Part shown: positions 1-8,479 of the stretch, piece after piece
How positions within the stretch are numbered: position 1 is the first letter of the stretch
Layout: each line of letters opens with the position of its first letter
Program-made: the position numbers and the translations under genes
The notes under the pieces: model-generated
What the model saw: the letters and a program-made list of their open reading frames with translations, nothing else
Database searches by the model: none
Told to the model about the DNA's origin: nothing
From: Candidatus Nanopelagicus abundans
Lineage (GTDB): Bacteria > Actinomycetota > Actinomycetes > Nanopelagicales > Nanopelagicaceae
Direction of reading: 5' to 3'
Assembly (NCBI RefSeq): GCF_002288305.1
Contig: NZ_CP016779.1
Coordinates: forward strand, 558,001 to 622,000
DNA: 64,000 nucleotides

Positions 1-594
1 GCTGCTGATGCACTCTCAGCTTATTGGGATGTTGAACTTCAAGAATCTATGCCAAAGGGATGGGTAATTTTGGTCGTAATTTTTTCCTTATTAGTTGGAG
101 CATTAATCGGATCTGCTCTTGCTATTGAGGATAGGCTTGAATTTTTAGGCAATAAATTAAAGAGTAGGTTTAGTAAAAATGGTAGTTCATACTTTGTTGA
201 AGGTTTTGTATCTGCTTCTTTAATTTTTGCAATTGGTCCACTGGCAATTTTAGGAAGTATTTCAGATGGGATGGGGACTGGTATTGATCAATTAGTTCTG
301 AAGAGCACCCTTGATGGTTTTGCCGCATTAGCATTCGCCGCATCCCTTGGGTGGGGAGTTGCTCTTTCAGCGCTTCCAGTCGGTATTTACCAATTTGCAT
401 GGACAGCAGTTGGGTTATTTCTTGGCGCAATTTTAACTAATTACCAAGTAGCAGCAATGACAGCTGTTGGCGGAATTTTATTGATTGGAATCTCTCTAAG
501 ATTACTTAGAATTAAACAAATAGCGGTAGGAAATTTATTACCCGCTCTAGCTTTGGCTCCTTTATTTGCCCTAGCAGCTCATCAATTTGTTTAA
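1..594 (+). CDS. DUF554 family membrane protein, 5' end outside window
   Basis: The frame is open from base 1, so the gene begins upstream. The first in-window ATG at 49 is probably internal, because DUF554 proteins are about 225-230 residues and only 197 residues are visible here. Several hydrophobic segments are visible, and the motif FVEGFVSASLIFAIGPLAIL followed by a GSISDG loop and a DGFAAL segment is characteristic of DUF554 (YdfK-like). The family is a multi-pass inner-membrane protein of unproven function, often annotated as a possible transporter. Its stop overlaps by 4 bp the stop of the convergent alcohol dehydrogenase gene, with no room for a terminator. Confidence 0.8.
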   Translation, partial: AADALSAYWDVELQESMPKGWVILVVIFSLLVGALIGSALAIEDRLEFLGNKLKSRFSKNGSSYFVEGFVSASLIFAIGPLAILGSISDGMGTGIDQLVLKSTLDGFAALAFAASLGWGVALSALPVGIYQFAWTAVGLFLGAILTNYQVAAMTAVGGILLIGISLRLLRIKQIAVGNLLPALALAPLFALAAHQFV

Positions 595-1631
595 AAGGTT
601 TTAGCGTCGATTACAAATCGATATTTAACATCGCTCGCTACGGTTCGATCGTAGGCGGTATTTATATAGTCGGACTTAATTACCTCAACATCGCTAACAA
701 TATTATGCTCACCGCAGAAATTTAGCATTTGCTGCAGTTCAGCCATACCACCAATCATTGAACCAGCTAGTGATCTTCTTTGGCCCAGTAATGTGCCAGC
801 ATTAATTGCATAAGGCTTTCCAGGAAGTCCGATTACTACCAAGGTTCCATCTAGTTTAAGCATTTGTAAATATGGCTCTAGGTCAAGATCTGCTGAAACT
901 GTATTAAGAATTAAATCAAAACTTTGCTTTAATTTATCAAGCTCTTTTATATCTTTAGTAACAATAAAATGATCGGCTCCCATTGCTTTTGCATCTGCTT
1001 CTTTTTCAGGAGAGTGGGAGAAAACCGTTGTCTGTGCTCCTAAGGCATGAGCAAACTTAACTCCCATATGTCCTAAACCACCAAGACCCATAATTCCAAC
1101 TTTTTTACCAGGTCCTGCATTCCAATTTTTTAGTGGGGAGTAGAGAGTAACTCCGGCACACATAAGGGGTGCAACACCAGATAATTCTAAGTTTGATGGG
1201 ACATGGACCGCGTAATCCTCATCAATTACAAACTTATCTGAATAACCACCAAATGCAATAGTTTTTCCATCTCGCTCTAAAGCGTTATAGGTACCAGTCA
1301 TGCCTTCAACACAATATTGCTCAAGCCCTGCGCCACAGCTTGCACAATTTTTACAAGAGTCGATAAAAACTCCTACCCCGATTAATTCTCCAACTTTAAA
1401 TTTACTAACCTGTGAACCAATCTCGATTACTTTCCCAACGATCTCATGTCCTGGCACCATTGGAAATATTGCAGGACCCCATTCCTCGCGTGCTTGATGG
1501 ATATCAGAGTGACAAATACCTGAATAGTAAATATCTAAAGCGACATCTCGCGGACGAAGTGAGCGTCTCTCAAATTCAAAATCTGCTAGTGGTGCTTTTG
1601 CTGAAGTTACCGCATATCCTCGAGTTTTCAT
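591..1631 (-). CDS. zinc-dependent alcohol dehydrogenase, YahK/cinnamyl-type
   Basis: This is a medium-chain, NAD(P)-dependent zinc alcohol dehydrogenase of 346 residues, normal for the family. Catalytic zinc ligands are visible as Cys40 (GICHSD), His62 (PGHE) and Cys158. Structural zinc is bound by Cys93, Cys96, Cys99 and Cys107 (CKNCASCGAGLEQYC). The Rossmann glycine motif GLGGLG lies near residue 182. The sequence resembles the YahK/AdhC aldehyde reductase subgroup, which usually reduces aldehydes with NADPH; the actual substrate cannot be read from sequence. An AGGAG ribosome site precedes the ATG. It is probably the last gene of an apt-tdk-adh transcript, with only 6 bp between tdk and this gene. 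Confidence 0.88.
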   Translation of the reverse strand: MKTRGYAVTSAKAPLADFEFERRSLRPRDVALDIYYSGICHSDIHQAREEWGPAIFPMVPGHEIVGKVIEIGSQVSKFKVGELIGVGVFIDSCKNCASCGAGLEQYCVEGMTGTYNALERDGKTIAFGGYSDKFVIDEDYAVHVPSNLELSGVAPLMCAGVTLYSPLKNWNAGPGKKVGIMGLGGLGHMGVKFAHALGAQTTVFSHSPEKEADAKAMGADHFIVTKDIKELDKLKQSFDLILNTVSADLDLEPYLQMLKLDGTLVVIGLPGKPYAINAGTLLGQRRSLAGSMIGGMAELQQMLNFCGEHNIVSDVEVIKSDYINTAYDRTVASDVKYRFVIDAKTF

Positions 1632-1637
1632 GTTCTC

Positions 1638-2276
1638 CTAGTTGTTAAATGGAAGTGATTGTTCACTTGCCGGGTTAGAAACCTTTGAAGTTACATTTCT
1701 CATATGATGCCTTCGACAGAGTACTTCATAGGCAACAGTTGAAGCAGTACTTACATCACCAACTACAACCTGTTCACCTTCAGTCACCATCTTGCCATTT
1801 ATGGTTCGAGCGTTGTGTGTAGCTCGTTCACCACACCAACATAGTGCTTCAACCTGCAGTGTTTGAACTCGATCAGCTAACTCAACTAAGCGAGCACTAC
1901 CTGGAAATAGTTTAGTTCTAAAGTCAGAGAGGATTCCAAATGCGTATACATCGATTCCAAGTCCGTCTACAATTTTTGCTAACTGCTCTATTTGCTCTGG
2001 TGAATAAAATTGTGCTTCATCGCAGATGATAAAACTTATCTTTCCACCAATGGATAATCTTTCAACAATTAGCTTATGCAAATTTAAATCCGCATCAACT
2101 TCAAGTGCATCTATTTGTAGACCTAATCTTGAAGAAATTAAACCCTTACCTGCACGGTCTTTACTAGTGAAAATAACACCTTCACGTCCACGTGAGCGAT
2201 GATTATGGGCAGTCTGTAAAGCAAGGGTGGATTTACCACTATCCATAGTTCCGCAGTAATAGATTAGTTCGGCCAT
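1638..2276 (-). CDS. tdk: thymidine kinase
   Basis: Thymidine kinase (type II, TK1-like) phosphorylates thymidine with ATP in the nucleotide salvage pathway. The P-loop GTMDSGKST is at residues 9-17, and the family motif CDEAQFY is in the middle of the protein. The lasso region has the expected zinc-binding cysteines (CWCG and CRRHH). I take the ATG at 2276 as the start (212 residues). The frame stays open further upstream, but that would run into apt and adds nothing family-like. It sits 4 bp after the apt stop, so the two salvage genes are co-transcribed. Confidence 0.92.
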   Translation of the reverse strand: MAELIYYCGTMDSGKSTLALQTAHNHRSRGREGVIFTSKDRAGKGLISSRLGLQIDALEVDADLNLHKLIVERLSIGGKISFIICDEAQFYSPEQIEQLAKIVDGLGIDVYAFGILSDFRTKLFPGSARLVELADRVQTLQVEALCWCGERATHNARTINGKMVTEGEQVVVGDVSTASTVAYEVLCRRHHMRNVTSKVSNPASEQSLPFNN

Positions 2277-2280
2277 GTGC

Positions 2281-2805
2281 TCATTCTGCCAAGATAGTTT
2301 GAATTTGTAGACTAGGACGTGCGGCTTGAATTCGTGATCTTCCACCTAATTGGCTTATCTCAAGTAGAAATACGAGGCAGGTCGGGATTAGCGAGGCTTT
2401 TTCAATTAATTCAACCGAAGCTAGCGCCGTGCCCCCAGTTGCAAGAACATCGTCCACGATTAAAACTTTTTTGCCCGCAGGCACTAGGTTTGAATGAATT
2501 TCTAAAGTCGCTTGCCCATACTCGAGTTCATAACTTTGGGAGATAACCTGACCTGGTAATTTTCCACTTTTCCTTATTGGAATGAAACCTTTACCACTAA
2601 GGACTGCAACTGCTGAAGCTAAAATAAAACCACGCGCTTCAATTCCTGCGATGTAGTCAACATCTTTTGCATATGAAGCAATTTTTTCACAACAATCATT
2701 TAGGGCCTTAGCATCTGCAAGTAATGGGGTTATATCTTTAAAAATAATTCCTGGCTTTGGAAAGTCGGCAATTACTCTTATTAGATCACTAGTCATCTCA
2801 CCCAC
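2281..2805 (-). CDS. apt: adenine phosphoribosyltransferase
   Basis: Adenine phosphoribosyltransferase converts adenine and PRPP to AMP. The 174-residue length fits the family. The PRPP-binding motif VLIVDDVLATGGTA and the upstream AGIEARGF segment are intact. The start is taken as GTG at 2805 because TATGAT lies exactly 6 nt upstream, the same spacing seen before many other operon-leading genes here. An internal ATG three codons later is the alternative. It heads the apt-tdk-adh operon. In many actinobacteria apt lies between secF and rel; those genes are not here. Confidence 0.9.
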   Translation of the reverse strand: MGEMTSDLIRVIADFPKPGIIFKDITPLLADAKALNDCCEKIASYAKDVDYIAGIEARGFILASAVAVLSGKGFIPIRKSGKLPGQVISQSYELEYGQATLEIHSNLVPAGKKVLIVDDVLATGGTALASVELIEKASLIPTCLVFLLEISQLGGRSRIQAARPSLQIQTILAE

Positions 2806-2811
2806 TCGCGC

Positions 2812-2817
2812 ATCATA
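2812..2817 (-). promoter_or_regulatory. apt -10 element (leaderless type)
   Basis: TATGAT on the minus strand, separated by 6 nt from the apt GTG, places the expected transcription start at or next to the start codon. No clear -35 hexamer is evident. Confidence 0.5.
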
Positions 2818-2835
2818 TTCAGGAAAGGAAGATTT

Positions 2836-2922
2836 TGGTGTCCGGGAGGGGAGTTGAACCCCTAAGCCCTTACGGGCACTAACACCTCAAGCTAGCGCGT
2901 CTGCCAATTCCGCCACCCGGAC
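2836..2922 (-). tRNA. tRNA-Leu (anticodon GAG), CCA encoded
   Basis: Read on the minus strand, acceptor arms GTCCGGG and CCCGGAC pair perfectly, followed by discriminator A and an encoded CCA. The anticodon arm CTAGC/GTTAG closes a TTGAGGT loop, giving anticodon GAG. The long variable arm GTGCCCGTAAGGGCT and the TPsiC arm with GTTCAACTC are class II features typical of tRNA-Leu. The mature body is 84 nt without CCA. Confidence 0.95.
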
Positions 2923-2930
2923 CTATTTGT

Positions 2931-2936
2931 ATTTTA
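2931..2936 (-). promoter_or_regulatory. tRNA-Leu -10 element
   Basis: TAAAAT on the minus strand lies 8 nt before the mature tRNA 5' end, a good position for a promoter producing a tRNA with little or no 5' leader. Confidence 0.5.
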
Positions 2937-2985
2937 ACGCAATCTGAATTGAAGGGAAATTGAAGTTTTGTAGCACAATATCCCT

Positions 2986-4305
2986 ATGAAATTAACTGCG
3001 CAGCAAATCATTGAGCTAGAAAATGAGACGATTTTGTTTTGCCAAGAAATGATTCAAATTCCGAGTGTGAATCATGGTGAGGGTCGTGGAGATGAGAAAG
3101 CGATAGCTGCGTATGTTGCCGGAAAACTTAAAGAAGTCGGTATTGAATGTGAATTAATTGAGACAGCACCAAACCGGGTAAATGTAGTTGCCAAAATACT
3201 AGGAAGTGACACCTCTCGTCCTGGATTGGTTTTGCATGGTCATCTTGATGTAGTGCCAGCTAATGCTTCTGACTGGTCGCTTGATCCATTTAGTGGTGAA
3301 ATTAAAGACGGATTTATTTGGGGTCGTGGCGCAGTTGATATGAAAGATATGGATGCCATGATTTTAGCCACCGTAAGAATGTGGAAGCGGATTGGATATA
3401 AACCACCTAGAAATATTTTATTAGCATTTTTTGCTGATGAAGAGGCCTCGGGAACTTACGGATCTAGATGGTTAGTGAAAAATCGTCCAGAGCTATTTGC
3501 TGGTTGCAGTGAGGCAGTTTCTGAAGTTGGTGGTTTTTCAGTAACAATTACTGGTGGACACAGGCTCTACCTAGTTGAAGCTGCTCAAAAGGGTATTGCC
3601 TGGGTTAAGTTAAGTGCTAAAGGAACTGCTGGACATGGTTCATTTATCAATCGCGATAACGCAGTAACTAAGGTTTCTGATGCGGTTTCTAGGATTGGCA
3701 ATTACCAATGGCCACAACTTCTTACTAAAACTACATCTCAATTCTTTAAAAAAATTGCTGAACTAACGGGTGATAAATTTGATCCAAAAAATGTGCAACC
3801 ACTTCTTAACCACTTAGGAAATGCAGTTAAAATGCTTGGCGCAACGATTTCAAATACTGCAAATCCAACAATGTTAGAGGCTGGGTATAAGGCAAATGTG
3901 ATTCCCCAAAATGCTAGTGCTGTAATTGATGGCAGATTTTTGCCTGGGTATGAAAATGATCTTCACGAAACAATAAAGAAGCTTGCTGGCGATGAGATTG
4001 AGGTTGAGATTCTCACCCGTGATATCGCACTTGAAGCTGAATTTGCTGGACCGTTGGTTGAAGCGATGTGCAAGGCGATTAATGTTGAAGATTCAGCAGG
4101 AATCCCAGTTCCTTATTTAATGAGTGGTGGAACTGATAACAAAGCATTGCATGATCTTGGAATAGTTGGGTATGGGTTTTCACCTCTAAGACTTCCTGAG
4201 GATCTTGATTTTTTTGCGCTATTCCACGGAGTCGATGAAAGGGTGCCGATTGACGGACTTAAATTTGGAGTCAGAGTTTTGTATGAGTTTTTGGAAAATA
4301 TTTAA
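2986..4305 (+). CDS. M20 family metallopeptidase
   Basis: This is a di-zinc hydrolase of the M20 family (ArgE/DapE/Acy1/CPG2 type), 439 residues. The metal motif HGHLDVV is at 84-90, followed by GRGAVDMKD with the bridging Asp118. The catalytic Glu pair is in ADEEASG at about 152-153, and the later HG lid residues lie in the dimerisation-domain region. Members cleave dipeptides, N-acyl amino acids or succinyl-diaminopimelate; the substrate is not determinable here. The actinobacterial M20 group of this length is usually annotated as a peptidase. CACAAT lies 6 nt before the ATG, a weak version of the leaderless pattern. The 3' end overlaps the convergent aldo/keto reductase stop by 4 bp. Confidence 0.88.
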   Translation: MKLTAQQIIELENETILFCQEMIQIPSVNHGEGRGDEKAIAAYVAGKLKEVGIECELIETAPNRVNVVAKILGSDTSRPGLVLHGHLDVVPANASDWSLDPFSGEIKDGFIWGRGAVDMKDMDAMILATVRMWKRIGYKPPRNILLAFFADEEASGTYGSRWLVKNRPELFAGCSEAVSEVGGFSVTITGGHRLYLVEAAQKGIAWVKLSAKGTAGHGSFINRDNAVTKVSDAVSRIGNYQWPQLLTKTTSQFFKKIAELTGDKFDPKNVQPLLNHLGNAVKMLGATISNTANPTMLEAGYKANVIPQNASAVIDGRFLPGYENDLHETIKKLAGDEIEVEILTRDIALEAEFAGPLVEAMCKAINVEDSAGIPVPYLMSGGTDNKALHDLGIVGYGFSPLRLPEDLDFFALFHGVDERVPIDGLKFGVRVLYEFLENI

Positions 4306-5243
4306 TTAGCTGATACTTCATTTAGAGCCAGCCTAACCTGATCTGGCAGAGTAATTTGTTCCACAGTTAATATGCCACGAAGTTGAGCGCCAGTTCGAGC
4401 TCCGATTAAAGCGCTAGTAACACCGGGTGCATCTCGAACCCAGGACAGGGCGACCTCAAGTGGTGAATAGCCAAGACCATCTGCTGCAATGCAAACCGCT
4501 TCTACTATTTTTTTTGCTCGTGGTGTTAAGTATGGCTCAACAAAATTAGCAAAATGTGGTGAGGCTCCTCTGGAATCAGAGGGCACGCCATCACGATATT
4601 TGCCAGTTAGTACGCCGCGTCCAAGTGGGGACCAAGCAATAAATCCTAAATTTAGTGCTGAAGTCGCAGGAATTACTTCCTCTTCAGATTTTCGATTTAA
4701 AAGTGAGTATTCATTTTGTGCACAAGTGATAGCAGCCTTACCAAATATTGGATTCTGAAGTGTGGCAGATCTAGCTAATTGCCAACCATTAAAATTACAA
4801 ACACTGACGTATCTAGCTTTTCCAGAGGTGGTTGCATAATCTAATGCTGAGAGTGTTTCCTCAAGTGGAGTATTTTTATCCCATGTGTGCACTTGCCATA
4901 AATCAACATAATCAACATTTAATCTACTCAGAGATCGATCCAAATCTGAAATCATCTCATTTCGTGAGTTATTTATCTGCCTAACCCCTTCTTTGAAAGA
5001 GATCCCAGCTTTTGTAGCAAGAAAAAGATCATCACGTTTTACAAGTGTCCCAATAAATCCACCGAGCACTCTCTCAGCATCTCCGTCACCGTAGACAGCA
5101 GCGGTATCAACTAAATTTCCACCGGCTTCAACAAATTCTTGTAACTGTTGCGCGGCTTCATTCTCATCGGTATCTCGGCCCCAAGTCATTGTGCCCAGGC
5201 CAAGTCGTGAGATCGATACTCCGCCTAATTTACGCCGTTCCAT
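4302..5243 (-). CDS. aldo/keto reductase
   Basis: An NADPH-dependent aldo/keto reductase of 313 residues with a TIM-barrel fold. Catalytic tetrad residues are visible: Asp in VDTAAVYG, Tyr in the same motif, Lys in ATKAG and His in WQVHTW. The cofactor-binding C-terminal segment ALIGARTGAQLRG has the expected SALIG-type motif. It resembles the YajO/Tas/IolS subgroup; the physiological substrate is unknown. It is monocistronic and divergent from the histidine phosphatase operon. TAGCCT lies 8 nt before the ATG, suggesting a very short mRNA leader. Confidence 0.86.
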   Translation of the reverse strand: MERRKLGGVSISRLGLGTMTWGRDTDENEAAQQLQEFVEAGGNLVDTAAVYGDGDAERVLGGFIGTLVKRDDLFLATKAGISFKEGVRQINNSRNEMISDLDRSLSRLNVDYVDLWQVHTWDKNTPLEETLSALDYATTSGKARYVSVCNFNGWQLARSATLQNPIFGKAAITCAQNEYSLLNRKSEEEVIPATSALNLGFIAWSPLGRGVLTGKYRDGVPSDSRGASPHFANFVEPYLTPRAKKIVEAVCIAADGLGYSPLEVALSWVRDAPGVTSALIGARTGAQLRGILTVEQITLPDQVRLALNEVSAN

Positions 5244-5281
5244 GGTTGGTCAGGCTAGCAACAAGAGGTGAAAAATATCGG

Positions 5282-5287
5282 TAACCT
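5282..5287 (+). promoter_or_regulatory. -10 element of the mshC operon (leaderless type)
   Basis: TAACCT lies exactly 6 nt before the ATG of the histidine phosphatase gene. No ribosome-binding site is present between them. Confidence 0.5.
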
Positions 5288-5293
5288 TGCCAA

Positions 5294-5968
5294 ATGCCGA
5301 TTGTTTATATGTTGCGTCATGCCCAATCTGTGGCAAATACCAAAGGTATTTTGGCTGGGCAGGATAATTCAGTTCAGTTGTCTAAGGATGGCCACAAACA
5401 GGCGCAAATGCTCGCGCCATACTTATCAAAGCTTAAAATAAATCGCATTTATTCAAGTCCACTTACCCGCTGCATCCAAACCATTCAGCCTTATATGCAA
5501 CTTAATCCTGATCTGGATTTTGAAATTGATGAGCGTTTTATTGAAATGGACTATGGCATATGGTCTGGCAAAAGACTTTCTGCTCTAGCACGTGATCGTA
5601 GGTGGCGAAGCGTTCAAAATAAACCATCAACTTTTACATTCCCAAAAGGTGAGAGTTTTAGAAGTATGCGCAAAAGGGTTGACTTAGCTTTAACTGAATT
5701 AAGCAAAGAAAAAGGTGTGGTTCTAGTTGTTACACATGGTGACATAATTAAAATGTCCTTAGCAAGTGCACTTGGCTTACCAATTGATCGTTTTCAGAAA
5801 TTTGTGGCCGAACCTGCCTCACTAACAGTCATAAACTTGGAAAAGAATAGTTCAACTGTTCTGCAAACAAATTATAAAATCTCAGCAGAAATAGTTCAGA
5901 AGTTTAAGCAAAATCAACTAGGCGGCGGTAATTCTCTATCTGCTTCCATAAAATGGTGGCGCAGGTAG
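5294..5968 (+). CDS. histidine phosphatase (phosphoglycerate-mutase-like)
   Basis: A histidine phosphatase superfamily protein of 224 residues. The catalytic RHAQ motif (Arg8, His9) is near the N-terminus, SSPLTRC supplies the second Arg near residue 57, and VVTHGD supplies the second His. The first gene of a tight four-gene unit: its stop is followed with no gap by the DUF3090 ATG, and mshC is last. The same neighbours occur in other actinobacteria (in M. tuberculosis around Rv2135c-Rv2130c). A metabolic or regulatory phosphatase is as likely as a true mutase. The C-terminus is basic and Gly/Ser-rich. Confidence 0.88.
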   Translation: MPIVYMLRHAQSVANTKGILAGQDNSVQLSKDGHKQAQMLAPYLSKLKINRIYSSPLTRCIQTIQPYMQLNPDLDFEIDERFIEMDYGIWSGKRLSALARDRRWRSVQNKPSTFTFPKGESFRSMRKRVDLALTELSKEKGVVLVVTHGDIIKMSLASALGLPIDRFQKFVAEPASLTVINLEKNSSTVLQTNYKISAEIVQKFKQNQLGGGNSLSASIKWWRR

Positions 5969-6508
5969 ATGCCAAGAATTATTTACCGCCACCAACCTGC
6001 GACTCGTTTTATTGTGAGTGCTATTGGAGACCCAGGTGAGCGCCAGTTTTTTATTCAAGTTAAATCTGCTGATGGAATAAATTCAGTCACACTTGAGAAA
6101 AGCCAGGTTATTGCTCTTACCCAGCGGTTTGAGGATTTAATAAGAGAGTTACGTCGTGGAAAGTTAGTTTCACCAGCAGATCTATCTGCTGTGGCAGATG
6201 TAGATGATTTGCCAATGGAATTGCCAATTGATGAAGATTTTCAAGTCGGTATAATAAGCATTACTTGGGAAAATGATCTAGTTGTTGTAAATATTCAAGC
6301 CATATCCCAAGATGATGATTTAATATTAGATGATTTAGATTCAGGACCGGATCTTTTAGTTGCCACACTTAAGATCAATCAGGTTAAAGGATTCTGTGAG
6401 CGTGCTAAAACTATTGTTAGCGCCGGTAGGCCAGCATGCCCATTTTGCGGGTTACCAATTGATCCCTTGGGGCATCTATGTCCGAGAGCAAATGGATATC
6501 GCAGATGA
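5969..6508 (+). CDS. DUF3090 protein
   Basis: A 179-residue conserved actinobacterial protein of unknown function. The C-terminus carries a zinc-ribbon-like pattern, CPFCGLPIDPLGHLC followed by PRANGYRR, consistent with a single metal knuckle. The rest is an acidic alpha/beta domain beginning RIIYRHQPATRFIVS. Its ATG directly follows the stop of the phosphatase gene, and its stop overlaps the next gene, so translation of the operon is probably coupled. Constant linkage to the next gene and mshC suggests a role related to mycothiol or phosphate metabolism, but no biochemical function is established. Confidence 0.85.
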   Translation: MPRIIYRHQPATRFIVSAIGDPGERQFFIQVKSADGINSVTLEKSQVIALTQRFEDLIRELRRGKLVSPADLSAVADVDDLPMELPIDEDFQVGIISITWENDLVVVNIQAISQDDDLILDDLDSGPDLLVATLKINQVKGFCERAKTIVSAGRPACPFCGLPIDPLGHLCPRANGYRR

Positions 6509-7200
6509 TTCCTAAAAGTGAATTAATATCATCTGGAGAAATCACTGTCGTCGGCAGGTTAGTTGATGCGTCAAATGCAACACTGCTGGCAAACATTAAA
6601 GACTGTGATCCAAAGGTTGAAATTATTTATAAACCAGTTGCAGGTGAGCGACCACTGTGGGATTTTCCAGATGGTGATTTAGCAAGTCGTGAGTATTCAG
6701 CATTTTTACTAAGCCTCATGGCTGGTTTTAATTTAGTCCCTTTTACTGTTCTTCGTGATGGACCATTTGGCTATGGCATGGTTCAAGAGTGGATCGATAT
6801 AGATGAAACTGTAGACGTTGTTGAGTATGGGCAAAGTGATGGTGATCAACTCCGAAAACTTGCTTTATTTGATGCCGTGATAAATAACGCTGATCGAAAG
6901 TTTGGACATTTATTAATTGATAATCAGGGAGTATTAAAAGGGTGTGACCATGGAATTTCATTTCACTCCGAAGATAAGCTCAGGACAGTGATCTGGCAGT
7001 TCTCTTCACTACCCCTTGATCCAGAAGAAATCACCCTACTAAATAAAGTTAGTGCACTTAATCTTGAGCAAATTTTTAATGAGTATCTAACTGCTAGTGA
7101 GATTAGCGCCCTGCGCCAACGGGTAAATGAGCTGCTTGCAACGGCAGTTTTTCCAGAACCAAGTCAGTTAAGGCCTGCTATTCCATGGCCTCCGGTCTAA
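6505..7200 (+). CDS. SCO1664-family protein (PI3/4-kinase-like fold)
   Basis: A 231-residue protein resembling the SCO1664 family, distantly similar to phosphatidylinositol 3/4-kinases. Visible kinase-like elements are IYKPVAGE (nucleotide-binding lysine), NNADRKFGHLL (catalytic-loop-like D-R-K-x-G-H) and GCDHGISF (metal-binding DHG). I choose the ATG at 6505, which overlaps the DUF3090 stop as ATGA; an ATG at 6478 would add nine residues and is the alternative. The substrate is unknown. The catalytic residues appear intact, so it is probably an active phosphotransferase rather than a pseudokinase; that is inference. Confidence 0.82.
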   Translation: MIPKSELISSGEITVVGRLVDASNATLLANIKDCDPKVEIIYKPVAGERPLWDFPDGDLASREYSAFLLSLMAGFNLVPFTVLRDGPFGYGMVQEWIDIDETVDVVEYGQSDGDQLRKLALFDAVINNADRKFGHLLIDNQGVLKGCDHGISFHSEDKLRTVIWQFSSLPLDPEEITLLNKVSALNLEQIFNEYLTASEISALRQRVNELLATAVFPEPSQLRPAIPWPPV

Positions 7201-7213
7201 GGGATAATTAACT

Positions 7214-8437
7214 ATGAATAGTTGGCCACAGATCTTCTTACCTCCGTTAGATGATTATGTCTTTCCGCAATTAAATCTTTTAGATAGTAATAGGGGATTG
7301 GTTAAGGCATCTACATCACAAAATTTTTCTATCTACGTCTGCGGTATTACTCCTTATGACTCAACTCATCTAGGTCATGCCGCCACTTACTTAGCTTTTG
7401 ATTTGATTAATAGGTACCAGCTGCTAGCAAAATATAAGGTAGATTTTATTGAAAATGTTACAGATATAGATGATCCACTGCTCGAGCGAGCTAAGAGAGA
7501 TAATCAAGATTGGCAAATTCTTGCGCAAGAGCAGATAGATTTATTTAAATCCGACATGTCTGCATTAAGAATTATCCCACCTAAGAAATTAGTTAAAGTT
7601 ACCGAATCTTTTGACTTAATAGAAAAATTTATAACCCAACTCTCAGATCGCGGCTTTTTATATAAAATAGAGGAGGACTATTACTTTTCAGTTGGAGATT
7701 TTTTGGATGATCTGCCAATGACAGTCGATCAAGCAAAGGTAATTTTTCAGCAGCGTGGTGGTGATCCTGAGCGGACTGGTAAAAACCACCCACTTGATCC
7801 AGTTGTATGGCTTGCAAATCAGGAAGGTGATCCTGGGTGGCCAAGTAAATTTGGGTATGGCCGTCCCGGTTGGCATGTTGAGTGCACCGCTATTGCTTGC
7901 AATCATTTAGATAATTCAAACAGCGATCCGATTATTGATCTTCAAGGTGGTGGATCGGATTTATTGTTTCCACACCATTATATGAGCGCAAAGATTGTTC
8001 AAGCTGCCTATGGACGAGAATTTTCTTCACTTTACATACATGCAGGAATGATTGGTTTAGACGGTGAGAAGATGAGTAAATCTAAAGGTAATTTAGTTTT
8101 CGTTTCTAAATTATTAGGAGATGGCGTAGACCCGATGATCATTCGCTGGGCGCTGCTTACTGGGCACTATCAGAGTGATCGTCAGTGGAGTGATGATTTA
8201 CTTAAAAAAGCTGAATCGGAAGTAGGGCTTATGCGAACCGCTTTATCGAGAACTGAAGTTGCAGATACTGATCAATTATTAAAGGATCTTGTATCTGATC
8301 TTTCAAATAATCTTGATACGCCTTCAGCATTAAATCGATTAGTTTTATGGGCAAAAGAATCACAAAAAGATGCTGACCATAATCAATCTGGACAAGTATC
8401 TAGGGCAATTGATTCTTTACTGGGTTTAGCACTGTAA
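7214..8437 (+). CDS. mshC: cysteine:1-D-myo-inosityl-2-amino-2-deoxyglucopyranoside ligase
   Basis: MshC joins cysteine to GlcN-Ins in mycothiol biosynthesis, using ATP. The 407-residue protein is a cysteinyl-tRNA synthetase paralogue. The HIGH-equivalent region reads GITPYDSTHLGHAATY, the MshC form rather than the CysRS form. GYGRPGWHVECTAIA carries the zinc/cysteine site, and EKMSKSKGN is the KMSKS loop. The length lacks the C-terminal tRNA-binding extension of CysRS, also as in MshC. It shows that the organism makes mycothiol, the low-molecular-weight thiol of Actinobacteria. It is the last gene of the operon starting at 5294. Confidence 0.95.
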   Translation: MNSWPQIFLPPLDDYVFPQLNLLDSNRGLVKASTSQNFSIYVCGITPYDSTHLGHAATYLAFDLINRYQLLAKYKVDFIENVTDIDDPLLERAKRDNQDWQILAQEQIDLFKSDMSALRIIPPKKLVKVTESFDLIEKFITQLSDRGFLYKIEEDYYFSVGDFLDDLPMTVDQAKVIFQQRGGDPERTGKNHPLDPVVWLANQEGDPGWPSKFGYGRPGWHVECTAIACNHLDNSNSDPIIDLQGGGSDLLFPHHYMSAKIVQAAYGREFSSLYIHAGMIGLDGEKMSKSKGNLVFVSKLLGDGVDPMIIRWALLTGHYQSDRQWSDDLLKKAESEVGLMRTALSRTEVADTDQLLKDLVSDLSNNLDTPSALNRLVLWAKESQKDADHNQSGQVSRAIDSLLGLAL

Positions 8438-8466
8438 TTCTAGAGTTTATCAACAGATAGTTAAGG

Positions 8467-8472
8467 TAAAGT
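8467..8472 (+). promoter_or_regulatory. -10 element of the HAD/trmI operon (leaderless type)
   Basis: TAAAGT lies 7 nt before the ATG at 8480. Confidence 0.4.
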
Positions 8473-8479
8473 AAGGCTA

